Shown here in pieces: positions 57,401 through 64,000 of a DNA stretch of 64,000 nt. The notes under the pieces are model-generated. The model had not been told where the DNA came from and made no database searches. It saw nothing but the letters and a program-made list of their open reading frames with translations. The stretch comes from Plecoglossus altivelis (Eukaryota > Chordata > Actinopteri > Osmeriformes > Plecoglossidae), in assembly GCA_036571765.1 (NCBI GenBank), contig BROE01000022.1, forward strand, positions 17,941,558-18,005,557, given 5' to 3'. A program made the translations under genes and the position numbers. The first letter of the stretch is position 1. Every line of letters begins with the position of its first letter.

Positions 57401-59038
57401 TATACAGTATATACTGCGTACATGTAAACACACCTATATATATACTTTGTATATGTACACAGCATGCCGTATTTCACCATAATATTGCCAACTGGGGATG
57501 CACTGACGTAATGACACATGTCTGATCACTTTGCCCAATATTGAACCTGGAGTCGGTTTAGGACGTACAGGTGATGCCCCTCTCCAGACAGTCATAATAT
57601 CCACACAAGCAGATCTGTTGCAGCAGGTTGGGTTGGAAGTTCTCAAAGGCCTTCACCTTCTTCAGCCGAGCCAGGATGATGTCCACGTCTTCACCGGAGC
57701 GTTCAGCGGGCCTGCAGGGAACCACAGGAACATGTTTATAACATGCTTATGTTCTCTGCCAGATCACTTTCAACCCAAACGCTCAGTGGCGCTGGGTATT
57801 CAAACCATTGTTAGGACCATCTTTGTTGGGGTTTTTTAAGTCCAATTCTGAAAGTATGTGTTTTTTCCATCTGTCTCTGGCACTTCTGCCTAGAGTTTAA
57901 GTGGATCCTCAGAATCGGGTCCCTGCTCCCATTCAGCCCCGGGGTTGGATGACTCGCCCTGTTTACAGAACTACTTCAAAACAACCTCCAAATCGAATTG
58001 TATGAAATGGGCTGAATAAGTTATGCTTTCGAGTTCACATCCAAACACAAGCTGCAAATAGCATCGCTACACCATGTGAGCTACGTATTGTCTTACAAAA
58101 CAGCACAGGACCTTGTTGTGTACGCGCTCAGGCGAACACTGCTTTATGAATATTTGAGCGATAACCTGCTGTCTAGGCTGCCTATAGCACGTTTGACATG
58201 CTGTGTTTAAACCCCGAGCAGTATCACGTATCGTACGCGTTTAGTCGGAACTTGGTCTAACTTGGACACGACGCGCTGAGTCATGGTGCGTTGCTGTAGC
58301 CGACACCAGAGCAACGATATCTGAGCTCAGCAGCTGAACACCGGCACCAGTGACAAAAGGAACATTTACTGTGTAAACACATCTGGCTAGTGCGTCACGG
58401 CAGAGCGGAGCTGGTGTTTGTGCACTTTGAACCTGCCCTCTCGTGTCCCCTCCGCGCCGCTCTCTCTCTCTCTTCCTCTCCTCTGTCGCCCTCCCCCCCT
58501 CCTTCCCCTCCTCCCCCACCATGGGGGACAAGGACAAGGCTTTTCTGGAGCACAACCTGGCCGCTCCTGCACCTCTCCTCTCCTTGCTCCCCTCCCCTCT
58601 CCTCTCTTCCCTTTCACCCCTCTCTCCTCTCTTCCCTTTCACCCCTCTCTCTCTTCTCTTCCCTTTCACCCCTCTCTCTCCTCTCTTCCCTTTCACCTCT
58701 CTCCCTCTCTCCCATCCCCTCTTCATCTCTCAGGCCCTTTGGTCTTGCATACAGCTCAGTTATCACAGCACCCACCAGAGGGCTTGGAAAACACACAAAT
58801 AAAAACCTTGCCCTCATTCTCCATCATCCACGTCTCTCTCTCTTTCTGTCTATGTCTCTGTCTCTCTCTCACTGTCTCTGTCTCTCTGTCTCTCTCTTTC
58901 GGTCTTTGTCTCTCTCTTTCTGTCTTTGTCTCTCTCTGTCTTTCTCTCTCTGTCTCTCTCTCTTTCTGTCTCTCTCTTTCTGTCTCTCTCTCTCTCTAAA
59001 TCTCTCTGTCTCTCTCTTTCTCTCTTTCTCTCTTTCTC

Positions 59039-59087
<49 letters not shown>

Positions 59088-59947
59088 GTCTCTTTCTGTT
59101 TCTGTCTCTCTCTCTGCTTCTCTCTCATTATTTTCTTTCTCTGCATCAGGAGTCATTTTCCAGACCGGTGCTTTACAGTAGCTATGTGTCATCAACTTAG
59201 TCACAAGCTCCCACCTGCTCCAGCTAAGACTCAATGATTTAAGCAGGTATTGGTTCATCTTTCTGATCGTGCCTACAAACTACACCTCATGTTTAAACCA
59301 CGTATAACATGATATAGGTAAAGGATAAAACGTCCGTACCTGACATATCACCTGAAACACGGTCATTTCCAACAGTTCAACAAACTGCCTATGCACTTGA
59401 AGTGTAACCTAAATTAGCCAATCCAAACTTACATATAACTTCTAATTGGAAATTCCTTTCCCACACGTAATTTTTCATTTGTTGTCTCAATCACTGGTTC
59501 ACAAACAATCTTTGTCTAAAATGTTGAATAAATAAATAATATTAATCGCATACGTGTGTTTAAACGTTTTAGTTTTTCAGTTAACAAGACCAGCCGTCTG
59601 CGTACATTCATCGTTACATTGTTGGAAACCGTTACTTTATCAGGAAAGCGGATACAATCAATTAACTAGTATCGTGATTTGCGAAGGAAGCAATTCATCC
59701 AGAACACATATTTTAGTAAGTCACCAAATCTACGACCACATTTTTGTATGCATTGTGGAGAAAACGCGTATTTCCTCGGTGTGAACTCGTACCGCTCAGA
59801 GGTAAACATTCGCTGACACATAAGCGTTACCACAATATCAGTCAAAATTCAGTATTACTTCATAAATATTTGGAATTACCTCTTATCAAGACAGATAATC
59901 CATTCTGCAGATGCAGGGGAATGGGTAGATGTGTGCGCGGCTACCAT
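25215..59947 (-). CDS. rapgef4: RAPGEF4 (EPAC2), cAMP-regulated Rap1/2 guanine nucleotide exchange factor
   Basis: Membrane-associated factor that, on binding cAMP, loads GTP on Rap1/Rap2; it acts in secretion and neurons. 31 exons on the minus strand: 59880-59947, 57569-57711, 57294-57382, 54922-55096, 40953-41025, 40262-40326, 38057-38107, 37805-37911, 37212-37333, 36812-36995, 36576-36660, 36195-36255, 35534-35610, 35161-35307, 33877-34004, 33231-33316, 32507-32585, 32101-32251, 31246-31334, 31032-31062, 30152-30230, 29653-29799, 28942-29039, 28479-28604, 27084-27262, 26728-26818, 26588-26638, 26256-26343, 25861-25925, 25711-25765 and 25215-25342. Domains in order: cyclic-nucleotide domain A (exons 2-5), DEP (8-10), cyclic-nucleotide domain B (12-15), REM (16-18), Ras-association (21-23), CDC25-type GEF (24-31). 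Thirty exons join in frame; exon 4 is broken. Allowing for exon 4 at its usual 147 bp, the length is about 1029 residues (human 1011 plus a 17-residue extra exon). The start MVAAHTSTHS matches human MVAAHAAHSS. Confidence 0.95.
25711..25765 (-). CDS. rapgef4: RAPGEF4 coding exon 30
   Basis: Encodes RMIANTVRIVRYCRSQPF. Confidence 0.95.
25861..25925 (-). CDS. rapgef4: RAPGEF4 coding exon 29
   Basis: Encodes VTFTHEGNKTFIDSLVNYEK M. Confidence 0.96.
26256..26343 (-). CDS. rapgef4: RAPGEF4 coding exon 28
   Basis: Encodes DPSRNHRVYRLTVAKLEPPI to PLLIK. Confidence 0.96.
26588..26638 (-). CDS. rapgef4: RAPGEF4 coding exon 27
   Basis: 17 residues, KLPGKFKKFYGEFESLM. Confidence 0.96.
26728..26818 (-). 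CDS. rapgef4: RAPGEF4 coding exon 26
   Basis: Encodes CKEYRNLNSFFAIVMGISNP to NQTWE, including the NLNSFFAIVMGL-type motif of Ras-family GEFs. Confidence 0.97.
27084..27262 (-). CDS. rapgef4: RAPGEF4 coding exon 25
   Basis: Encodes HELIYHTFGRQNFKKTTANL to KKFIKIAS, the GEF catalytic core. Its acceptor and first six bases are also the start of the tandem array upstream (see findings). Confidence 0.96.
27263..28225. repeat. Roughly 37-bp minisatellite, about 26 copies, in a RAPGEF4 intron
   Basis: Unit built from AGGAAACTGTTCATGCTGCA followed by GCACAGACAACACAGCT, with some copies carrying extra ACACAGACA blocks. It begins exactly at the exon 25 acceptor and fills most of the intron between exons 24 and 25. 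Confidence 0.96.
28479..28604 (-). CDS. rapgef4: RAPGEF4 coding exon 24
   Basis: 42 residues, TPLPEQEGPSTGTMGSFELM to NCMHE, entering the CDC25 GEF domain. Confidence 0.96.
28942..29039 (-). CDS. rapgef4: RAPGEF4 coding exon 23
   Basis: Encodes DKTILKPNDISVFSTLSING to DQLDSL. Confidence 0.96.
29653..29799 (-). CDS. rapgef4: RAPGEF4 coding exon 22
   Basis: Encodes LFKVYCIDHTYTTIRVPVAA to SLSSAG, start of the Ras-association domain. Confidence 0.96.
29829..29892. repeat. GGGA/GGAA microsatellite
   Basis: Purine tract upstream of exon 22 (pyrimidine-rich in the transcript), followed by TCTG/ATCT repeats to about 29957. Confidence 0.92.
30152..30230 (-). CDS. rapgef4: RAPGEF4 coding exon 21
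   Basis: Encodes HKVLLRQFSMGDEKLQKRQP IRSNDE. Confidence 0.95.
30262..30990. repeat. 12-bp minisatellite of CAGCACCAAACA type
   Basis: About 60 imperfect copies of CAGCACCAAACA / CAGCAGCAAACA. It is strongly strand-biased: the plus strand has very little T and few G, which leaves several frames open without coding meaning. Lies between RAPGEF4 exons 20 and 21. Confidence 0.96.
31032..31062 (-). CDS. rapgef4: RAPGEF4 coding exon 20 (31-bp microexon)
   Basis: Encodes NFDDAKSSQKK (human ISEDAKAPQKK). Acceptor CTTCCAG, donor AAG followed by GTAAGC. Confidence 0.9.
31246..31334 (-). CDS. rapgef4: RAPGEF4 coding exon 19
   Basis: Encodes EFLAAVTDDSQVMPALKDLL to EKIVKH. Confidence 0.94.
31460..32093. 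repeat. TG-rich array containing copies of the exon 18 donor
   Basis: (TG)n and TGTATATGTG repeats, with embedded copies of exon 18 end plus donor sequence around 31934-31958. More diverged versions occur near 31714-31740 and 31627-31653. Confidence 0.9.
32101..32251 (-). CDS. rapgef4: RAPGEF4 coding exon 18
   Basis: Encodes YHAEASQGSEQERLDYSLNS to EASLAFLE. The donor is GAG followed by GTTACT. Confidence 0.95.
32252..32506 (-). other. Candidate U12-type (AT-AG) intron of RAPGEF4
   Basis: The 5' end on the minus strand is ATATCCTTTG, the full minor-spliceosome donor consensus. The 3' end contains TTCCCTTTAAC followed by TGCCTTGCAG, a U12-like branch site with its adenosine about 11 nt from the exon. 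Protein-level continuity (CPVLMA-H-YHAE against human CPALVA-H-YHAQ) requires these exact boundaries. Confidence 0.85.
32507..32585 (-). CDS. rapgef4: RAPGEF4 coding exon 17
   Basis: Encodes PALDDFVLMHCVFIPNSQLC to VLMA. It ends GCC-CA directly before ATATCCTTT, with no GT donor available, so the following intron is AT-AG. Confidence 0.93.
32590..32890. repeat. GA-rich tract
   Basis: GAGAGAG and GGTGGAGGGG-type purine repeats upstream of exon 17, giving long pyrimidine tracts in the transcript. Intron 17 itself (32300-32480) is G/T-rich. Confidence 0.9.
33231..33316 (-). CDS. rapgef4: RAPGEF4 coding exon 16
   Basis: Encodes YTVMSGTPQKILEHFLEMMR to HFSES, the start of the REM domain. Confidence 0.95.
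33642..33741. repeat. GA microsatellite
   Basis: About 100 bp of GAGAGA with AGAACGAG interruptions, in the intron after RAPGEF4 exon 15. Confidence 0.95.
33877..34004 (-). CDS. rapgef4: RAPGEF4 coding exon 15
   Basis: Encodes DVEANTVRLQEHDQDVLVLE K and a Ser-rich linker ending QASTHY. The donor is chosen at AA followed by GTACTA because it gives the K-YTVMSG join seen in human. Other donors further on would keep a longer low-complexity linker. The acceptor is a TG repeat ending GCAG. Confidence 0.88.
34340..34605. repeat. CAGCCTCACC minisatellite
   Basis: Imperfect copies of CCCAGCCTCA and CCTAGTCACA in the intron between exons 14 and 15. Confidence 0.9.
35161..35307 (-). CDS. rapgef4: RAPGEF4 coding exon 14
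   Basis: 49 residues, GVVCSLREGDDFGKLALVND to DDFNRILR. It holds the phosphate-binding cassette DDFGKLALVNDAPRAAS of the cAMP-sensing domain B, intact. Confidence 0.97.
35534..35610 (-). CDS. rapgef4: RAPGEF4 coding exon 13
   Basis: Encodes [20 protein letters not shown] to VVIYGK. A 12-bp minisatellite starts 5 bp upstream of its acceptor. Confidence 0.96.
35615..35999. repeat. 12-bp minisatellite of GGTCACAACACA type
   Basis: About 32 copies of GGTCACAACACA with CACCAGGG, AAGTTACA and GGCCACA variants. It lies immediately upstream of the RAPGEF4 exon 13 acceptor. Confidence 0.96.
36195..36255 (-). CDS. rapgef4: RAPGEF4 coding exon 12
   Basis: Encodes VKRELAGVLIFESHAEAGTV, start of cyclic-nucleotide domain B. 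Confidence 0.95.
36299..36402 (-). mobile_element. tRNA-derived SINE fragment
   Basis: On the minus strand it has an A-box-like TAGCTCGGTGGTTAGA and a B-box-like GGTTCAAATCTC. A tail TTGCTTTGGACACAAAACAT then GTCTGCTA follows, resembling the common teleost SINE tail CTTTGGATAAAAGCGTCTGC. It is diverged, in the intron between RAPGEF4 exons 11 and 12. Confidence 0.7.
36576..36660 (-). CDS. rapgef4: RAPGEF4 coding exon 11
   Basis: Encodes PGERTADDLEIIYEELLHIK to HLSTT. Confidence 0.96.
36812..36995 (-). CDS. rapgef4: RAPGEF4 coding exon 10
   Basis: Encodes VDQEFSFQDKYQFYRFLEDE to HMRMILRK, the end of DEP and the linker to domain B. Confidence 0.96.
37050..37180. repeat. GTTAGAGGCC 10-bp minisatellite
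   Basis: About 13 copies of GTTAGAGGCC with CTGCTAGAGG variants, between RAPGEF4 exons 9 and 10. Confidence 0.95.
37212..37333 (-). CDS. rapgef4: RAPGEF4 coding exon 9
   Basis: Encodes RCCVGMELVDWQMQQSSLAH to EEGVLNH, the DEP core. Confidence 0.96.
37546..37758. repeat. CACACATACACAGGCAGA minisatellite
   Basis: About 12 copies of an 18-bp CA-rich unit, in the intron between exons 8 and 9. Confidence 0.95.
37805..37911 (-). CDS. rapgef4: RAPGEF4 coding exon 8
   Basis: Encodes VPSEKILRAGKVLRRAILSR to YHLKTYR, the start of the DEP domain. Confidence 0.96.
38057..38107 (-). CDS. rapgef4: RAPGEF4 coding exon 7 (possible cassette exon)
   Basis: 51 bp, phase 0 on both sides, KSCIESPAKPGPKSLPQ. 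Acceptor CATTCACAG and donor CAG followed by GTAGTG. Because exons 6 and 8 also join in frame without it, it may be optional. Confidence 0.75.
38396..38511 (-). mobile_element. Second tRNA-derived SINE copy
   Basis: Minus strand GTGTAGCTCAGGGCCAGAGC, then GGGTTTGAATCCCC, then a tail TTACTTTGGGTAAAAAGCAT ending TTCGTTAGCAT. Same overall layout as the copy at 36299-36402. Confidence 0.72.
38512..40261. other. RAPGEF4 intron between exons 6 and 7
   Basis: No exon found. It contains two diverged copies of a roughly 115-bp G-rich unit at about 39525-39590 and 39625-39690 (sharing ACCACTGAGGACG and AGCAGGGGGCTCTC-like segments), flanked by GGGGCGAGGG runs. Confidence 0.6.
40262..40326 (-). CDS. 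rapgef4: RAPGEF4 coding exon 6
   Basis: Encodes IPDKENISNNSFGSISKHLN K. IPDKEN is shared with human; the rest of this linker between domain A and DEP is divergent. Confidence 0.9.
40953..41025 (-). CDS. rapgef4: RAPGEF4 coding exon 5
   Basis: Encodes KHRQCMAGLLAPPYGMMDSS to SSD (human KYRQYMAGLLAPPYGVME). Confidence 0.95.
42667..42870. repeat. TAGCATTTAGCAGCATG minisatellite
   Basis: About a dozen imperfect copies of GCATGTAGCATTTAGCA-type units. Confidence 0.93.
43444..43530. repeat. CTTTCACACTAACACAC repeat
   Basis: Five copies of a roughly 18-bp unit, followed by a GAGA/GACA tract at 43588-43733. Confidence 0.92.
44912..45730. repeat. Compound CA array with GGATCACTGTACATCA blocks
   Basis: Higher-order repeat: (CA)n runs separated by ACAGGATCACTGTACATCAC, about 12 times, with an A-run at 45438-45462. 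It explains a 313-codon His/Thr open frame, which is not a gene. Confidence 0.95.
46335..46386. repeat. GGATCTCCACT 11-bp repeat
   Basis: Five copies in tandem. Confidence 0.9.
46535..46860. repeat. GAGAGAGCAGA array
   Basis: Purine-rich array with regular GCA interruptions (GAGAGAGAGCAGAGAGAG). Confidence 0.94.
48060..48900. repeat. GGTGAGAGACT 11-bp array and degenerate flank
   Basis: A clean core of about 17 copies at 48190-48375 is flanked by GGTGACAGAG-type repeats. From about 48580 the repeat decays into scattered single-base changes and gaps, which looks like poor consensus. Confidence 0.92.
49358..49470. repeat. AGAACCAGGA 10-bp repeat
   Basis: About 11 copies, with AGAACCCGGA variants. 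Confidence 0.94.
51690..52372. repeat. CACCTCCTCCATCT minisatellite
   Basis: Mixed 14-bp CACCTCCTCCATCT and 15-bp CACCTCCATCCTGT units, about 48 copies. No unit contains a stop in any plus frame, so all three frames stay open for about 280 codons. This is a repeat effect, not a gene. Confidence 0.96.
53560..53810. repeat. GGTTATCCTCAACCCAACTC repeat
   Basis: Five or so imperfect copies of a 45-50 bp unit containing GGTTATCCTCAACCCAACTC and CAGACAGAGCTACGGTTATC. Confidence 0.9.
54922..55096 (-). pseudogene. rapgef4: RAPGEF4 coding exon 4, reading frame disrupted
   Basis: Splice sites are good (acceptor CCTGCAG, donor GAG followed by GTGAGC), and fragments match human: TLGIGTAFGESILDNTP, then LRIDQRDFRSLWE. 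The length is 175 bp where 147 is expected, so the frame shifts by one. There are in-frame stops before TLGIG and before LRID. Extra bases are scattered rather than in one block, which looks like consensus error in an unpolished long-read stretch. A real lesion is possible. The affected part is the phosphate-binding cassette of domain A. Confidence 0.8.
55105..56300. repeat. Degenerate CA-rich stretch next to RAPGEF4 exon 4
   Basis: CA repeats with unusually many irregular substitutions and indels, continuous with the damaged exon 4. Consistent with an unpolished long-read consensus, though old decayed repeat is possible. Confidence 0.7.
56735..56890 (-). mobile_element. tRNA-derived SINE, second family
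   Basis: Minus strand has CCCGGGTTCAAGTCCCCCTG (B-box) followed by GGGGCCTCTCTTCTGCATGT and a CATCCTATCCCTGTTTCCCT segment, ending in an A-rich tail with AATCAATCAATC. This layout is typical of a widespread fish SINE. Confidence 0.65.
57294..57382 (-). CDS. rapgef4: RAPGEF4 coding exon 3
   Basis: Encodes LYRQGDIGTSWYAVLSGSLD to ETANHQ. Confidence 0.95.
57569..57711 (-). CDS. rapgef4: RAPGEF4 coding exon 2
   Basis: Encodes PAERSGEDVDIILARLKKVK to CLERGIT, the start of cyclic-nucleotide domain A. Confidence 0.95.
57712..59879. other. RAPGEF4 intron 1
   Basis: Contains a 20-bp CT-rich repeat (CTCTTCCCTTTCACCCCTCT, about five copies, 58590-58720) and a TCTC/TGTC tract (58835-59130). These open long Ser/Leu frames on the plus strand with no gene meaning. 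No exon recognised. Confidence 0.7.
59880..59947 (-). CDS. rapgef4: RAPGEF4 coding exon 1
   Basis: Begins MVAAHTSTHSPASAEWII and ends LDKR; donor AAGAG followed by GTAATT. The frame stays open upstream to 60139, but the conserved start is the ATG at 59945-59947. Confidence 0.93.
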
Positions 59948-60779
59948 CTTCGTAAGACCATCGACCTGGGAGACGATGAGGAGATCTACACTGGCAGTTC
60001 TAGATAATGTTGGTGTGTTGTTCATTTCACTCTCCTGTTCTTTCAAAGCATAATTTAAAGTGACCATCCTCCATTTCAGCTGACAGACCCGCCACTTTTT
60101 TAACGAGCTGCTGGGGCCTGGAAGCGAGAGAACTTTCACAGGAATCTAATCAAAAATCTAATCTAGGAATCTAATCAATCTCTGGCTCTATTTTGATGAT
60201 TACCGTGAACACAAAAGCTTCCGCCAAAAAATAAAATTAGGTTAAACACATAGCAATTGTCTAGTTGACTATCCTTACAAAATCAAATCCTCATTTTGGG
60301 GGGGAAATATGTAGCCTGAAACATGTGGATCGTAATGTCATGAGGCGATATCATGAAGTTGCGGAGACAGGTATTGCTAGAAACATTCAAAAGGGGCTAT
60401 TACGATTTGTGTGTTTAAATGTACCATATCCTGGCCTACTGTACATAATGTACTTTGGAGCTGAAACAGCAGTAGTTATTTACTGTAGGCCTATCTTGAA
60501 GAAATATGACAGTAACAAGCCAGTAAAGAGACCTGCAACGTTAAAGTGACCAAGCAATGGGGGAGCCGGGAATAACAGTCACCACGGTGACAGAGTAGCA
60601 AAAGAGTGAGTGGGAGGAATATAAAGAAACCAGATCATTATTTCCACTGTCAAGAGACTCAGGGAATGTCATGGTTAAATTGGAAAAGCACTGTTCTGAA
60701 CGCTCTGCTTGCAGAATACTTGAAACAGCAGCTGAAAGTTTTCTACAGTAATCATGTGTCTGGACAGGATCTTAGGAGA

Positions 60780-61085
60780 TACAGTATGTGCTGCCCTGCA
60801 CATGGACATGTGAAGTGAGACAGTATGTGCTGCCGCTGGCACATGGACATGTTGAAGGTGGAGACAGTATGTGCTGCCGCTGCCACATGGACATGTGAGG
60901 TGAGACAGTATCATGTGAAGGGGAGATGCAGTATGTGCTGCCCTGCACATGGACATGTGAAGGTGAGACAGTATGTGCTGCCCTGCACATGGACATGTGA
61001 AGGTGAGACAGTATGTGCTGCCCTGCACATGGACATGTGAAGGGGAGATGCAGTACGTGCTGCCCTGCACATGGACATGTGAAGG
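60780..61085. repeat. Roughly 40-bp minisatellite upstream of RAPGEF4
   Basis: About eight copies of a unit built from CAGTATGTGCTGCCCTGCAC and ATGGACATGTGAAGGTGAGA. Confidence 0.95.
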
Positions 61086-61224
61086 CTTCAGGCCATGTGA
61101 GGGACATGCGCACAATCCAAGTGGCAGCTGTGGTTGGATGTGCCAGAAGGCATGATTAACATGGGCAGTCAGCAGACCAGGGGAATTCATAACACCCTGT
61201 AGGATGTTGGCAGGCCTTGCCTTC

Positions 61225-61545
61225 CAGACAGACAGACAGGCAGGCAGGCAGGCAGACGACAGGCGGCCTGCCGACGGGCCAGTACAGACAGACAGACAGA
61301 CACGACAGGCGGCTAGGCAGGCAGGCAAGGGAGAGAGCGGCGCACGGCAGCACAGACAGGCAGGCAGGCAGGCAGGCAGGCTAGACAAACAGCCACCGAC
61401 CGGCCCGGACAGCGCAACAGACAGACTAGAAAGACAGACAGAACAGACAGACAGACAAACAGACAGAGCGAGAAACAGACAGACCAGACCAGACAGACAG
61501 GCAGGCAGGCAGGCAGGCAGGCAGACAGGCAGGCAGCCAGGCAGG
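61225..61545. repeat. CAGG/CAGA tetranucleotide tract
   Basis: GGCAGGCAGG and CAGACAGACA repeats with interruptions, the same tetranucleotides as in the RAPGEF4 3' UTR but in the opposite orientation. Confidence 0.94.
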
Positions 61546-64000
61546 CATGGTTGTGGTACTTTGAGCCCTTTCCAGGGTGGGTTCATTCTCAAACTTCTGT
61601 CACTGTTAGGGGCTTTTATGTGAAACATTCTGTTTTGTCAAACCTGGCACACATGGCCTCATTTGTTTTGGAACAGCTTTCCAAAGTGAAAAGTGCTCTG
61701 CTCAAAACACGATCTCATTAATAATAAGTGTTAAATGTCTCATTAAAGAACTTATTAGCAATCACTTCAAATTCCTAAAGGAATCTGCAGTTCGGTTTCC
61801 TTGGAAACAACCAGAGGCTATGCAATAAAGAGATGTTTTGCACGGATGAACTAGTACTCAATGTTGTCTTTGTATCAAACACAGTTACTTAGGAATCAGT
61901 CTGGGATCTTGCAGTCATCCTCACCAATCCCAGAGGCTTTTCAGAAACTTGACTCATGTGGCCTCTCTGAGTCCCTGCAGTACCGTCATGAGTCAGAAGA
62001 TGGCAGCATTCCCTCTTTCTGACGAGAGCTTGACAAGGGATTCAACAGCTCGTACAAATGAGAATTTAAACAGGTAAATGTGCGTGTTACGCTACAGTGT
62101 GGCCTTGATAATAAGGAAGAGATGGAGAGGAAGGAGGGGGAGAGGAAACAGCGTCTGACAGAATTGGCGGGATCTTTGCAGACATCCAGCTGCTCAGCTC
62201 TAGAAGCTAACTGTTGCATTCAGATCACGCCTCCATTTCCTATCCCAACCACATTCATCTCATGGATTGTGGAAACCTAAGTTAATGTCAGACAATTTAT
62301 AGTTGATATTAAAGGCTGCCTGGTAATCGTTGTCACGCATTTCTATTTGATCCATTGCCATGGTGATGCGCGCCCACTCCCGCTTGCTGTGTGCGTTGGG
62401 GTTTGTCAACAGGGCCGCCATGGTGTTCAGGTTTGGACATGTAGGGGATGAACAGCACAGGCATTCCTCTGGGACCGCCAGCGGGCCACTGCAGAAGGCT
62501 GGCCCTTAGTACCACCATGAGGGGGGAAGCAGCATGCTATGCCCCGTCTCCACAAATCCCGCCTCCCCAAGCCCCGCCTCCACAAGCCCTACCTCCACAA
62601 GTCCCGCCTCCTGACCCAGGTTCTTCAGGACTTGATGGAGGGGGGGGGGAGGAGGAGGGGGGGGCGTTAGAGATATTCAAAGATATGTCAAATATGTTTG
62701 TGAGGTTAGTGACATCAGTTGGTCCATGTGGAGACTTGATCAGATTCGTCTGTGTTTATGATTCCTCGCCTGCTACTTAGATCTAACTTGTATCTTGTTC
62801 AACGTGTGTGATAACGTTGATTCAAAGAGTTCTGGATCAACTAGTTGTCCCGTCGATGCTTTAATGCATACCTACTCAGGGGAGATTCCTCTCTCTCTTT
62901 AAATGGTTGGAATGCTATTCTAGGAATTCAGGAGATTTACTACATAGTCTTTTGTGTTGTGTAGGGAGAGGAAACACCTACAGCCTCTTATTTTAAGATA
63001 GATATCAGTATTTTATAGATTTGGCAGTGCAAAAGACAAAACTGTTTTGCATGTGTTGTGTTGAAACGTCATAGATTCACATAGCTGCCTTTTGTACAGT
63101 ACAACTTGAGCTTGAAGTCATTGCAAGTATGACTTGTTCCTAACTCGCCTTGATTAAAAGATACCACTCGTTCATTAGACATTCTTTGCAGTGTTGTCAT
63201 GGGGATTGTAAGCTTGACGATGGACTGCCCCTGTGGAAGAGCCGGCCCTCTGACTACCTTAAGGTCTATTCAGCCCCCACAGTTGCTAGGTGATAATCCA
63301 CAGAGCCCACGATAGCAGACACACACATGCAGACCTGATGTGCACATGCTGCTCAGTTTAAACGCTGACATATTCAGCCAGGAAGCTGCTCGTTGCAGTT
63401 GGTATGTAGACGTCCGTCCACGTTTAGGTATTAAAAAACATACTTTACAGCGTGATCTGCGAGTCTTATCCCAGCCTTCGGAAACACCGGTAGACGATGA
63501 AGAGTGAGAATAAGGGCAGTTTGCAGATCAGAACATGAGCCATCGTCTGTGTAAATGAATAATGCTAGTGCCAGATTTGAAAAGTGAACACATTGAAGTT
63601 GTTTTGGCAGTTCGAATAATTAAAATAGTGTTGAACCTTCACCGCTTATACACATCCCCAAGATCGGACAAACGTACACATAAATAATCATAATCAGTTT
63701 ATTCACCATGTAAATAAGTACATGAATAAATAAGTCGTCGTTGAACCGTATAGAACGCAGAGTAGCCGAACCTCTCTCATCAGATAACCGTGTCTCAAAA
63801 GGAATGCGAGCTCAGATAATTTCCAAGGAAATGCCTGGGAAGCAGACCATGTTAGTCTTGACATCACAGATGATTAATCTGCGTGTAGCTGCAGTCTTCT
63901 TCTCTGTTTAAGAACAGGGCTATTAGTAGGATGTTACATGGTGTCGGCCGCATGTCTGTTGGAGTCACTAAACCTACATTTTTCATGTTTTACTAAATGA

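Larger units (their letters stand above)
59948..64000. other. RAPGEF4 5' flank
   Basis: Should hold the 5' UTR and possibly the promoter. No TATA box or CpG island was obvious. A four-copy repeat at 62550-62612 contains GGAGGCGGG-type GC boxes on the minus strand. From 62700 to 64000 I see only unique AT-rich sequence. Confidence 0.5.

Noticed and set aside
58390..59181. 263-codon Ser/Leu-rich plus-strand frame
   Set aside because: CT-repeat translation inside RAPGEF4 intron 1.

Overview
This window is eukaryotic, from a ray-finned (almost certainly teleost) fish. It holds parts of three multi-exon genes with consensus splice sites. They are separated by introns full of microsatellites, minisatellites and tRNA-derived SINEs, and the proteins are clearly vertebrate but diverged from mammals. 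I could not name the species. All three genes are on the minus strand, so transcription runs from high to low coordinates. The order RAPGEF4 (59947-25215), MAP3K20/ZAK (21616-2671) and CDCA7 (1890-1, running off the left edge) is the order found around human 2q31, so this is a conserved synteny block. I recognise no plus-strand gene. || RAPGEF4 (EPAC2, cAMP-activated Rap exchange factor): 31 coding exons were placed by hand. Thirty of them join in frame. Exon 4 (54922-55096) is 28 nt longer than the human counterpart and carries stop codons, most likely from sequence error. One intron (32252-32506) starts with ATATCCTTT and is a clear candidate for a U12-type AT-AG intron. || MAP3K20 (ZAK, the ribotoxic-stress MAP3K): 19 alpha-form coding exons give 795 residues, against 800 in human. 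A separate terminal exon at 9988-10311 gives the short beta form of 436 residues. Both ends of the gene's main alternative splice are therefore present. || CDCA7: seven exons, the last cut by the window edge, covering the N-terminal 261 codons. The gene begins about 780 bp from the MAP3K20 stop codon and has two E2F-type sites upstream. || Repeats make up much of the rest. They include a 40-bp array (17602-18893), a roughly 37-bp array that repeats a splice acceptor (27263-28225), and 12-bp arrays (30262-30990, 35615-35999). There is also a 14/15-bp array (51690-52372) and long CA, GA and CAGG/CAGA tracts. Several of these arrays touch splice sites. The 13.9 kb RAPGEF4 intron (41026-54921) and the upstream flank (59948-64000) contain no gene I can support. 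|| The most rewarding items to check are the U12 intron, the repeat units that copy RAPGEF4 splice sites, the broken cAMP-domain exon, the retained ZAK-beta exon, and the RG-rich C-terminus of ZAK-alpha.
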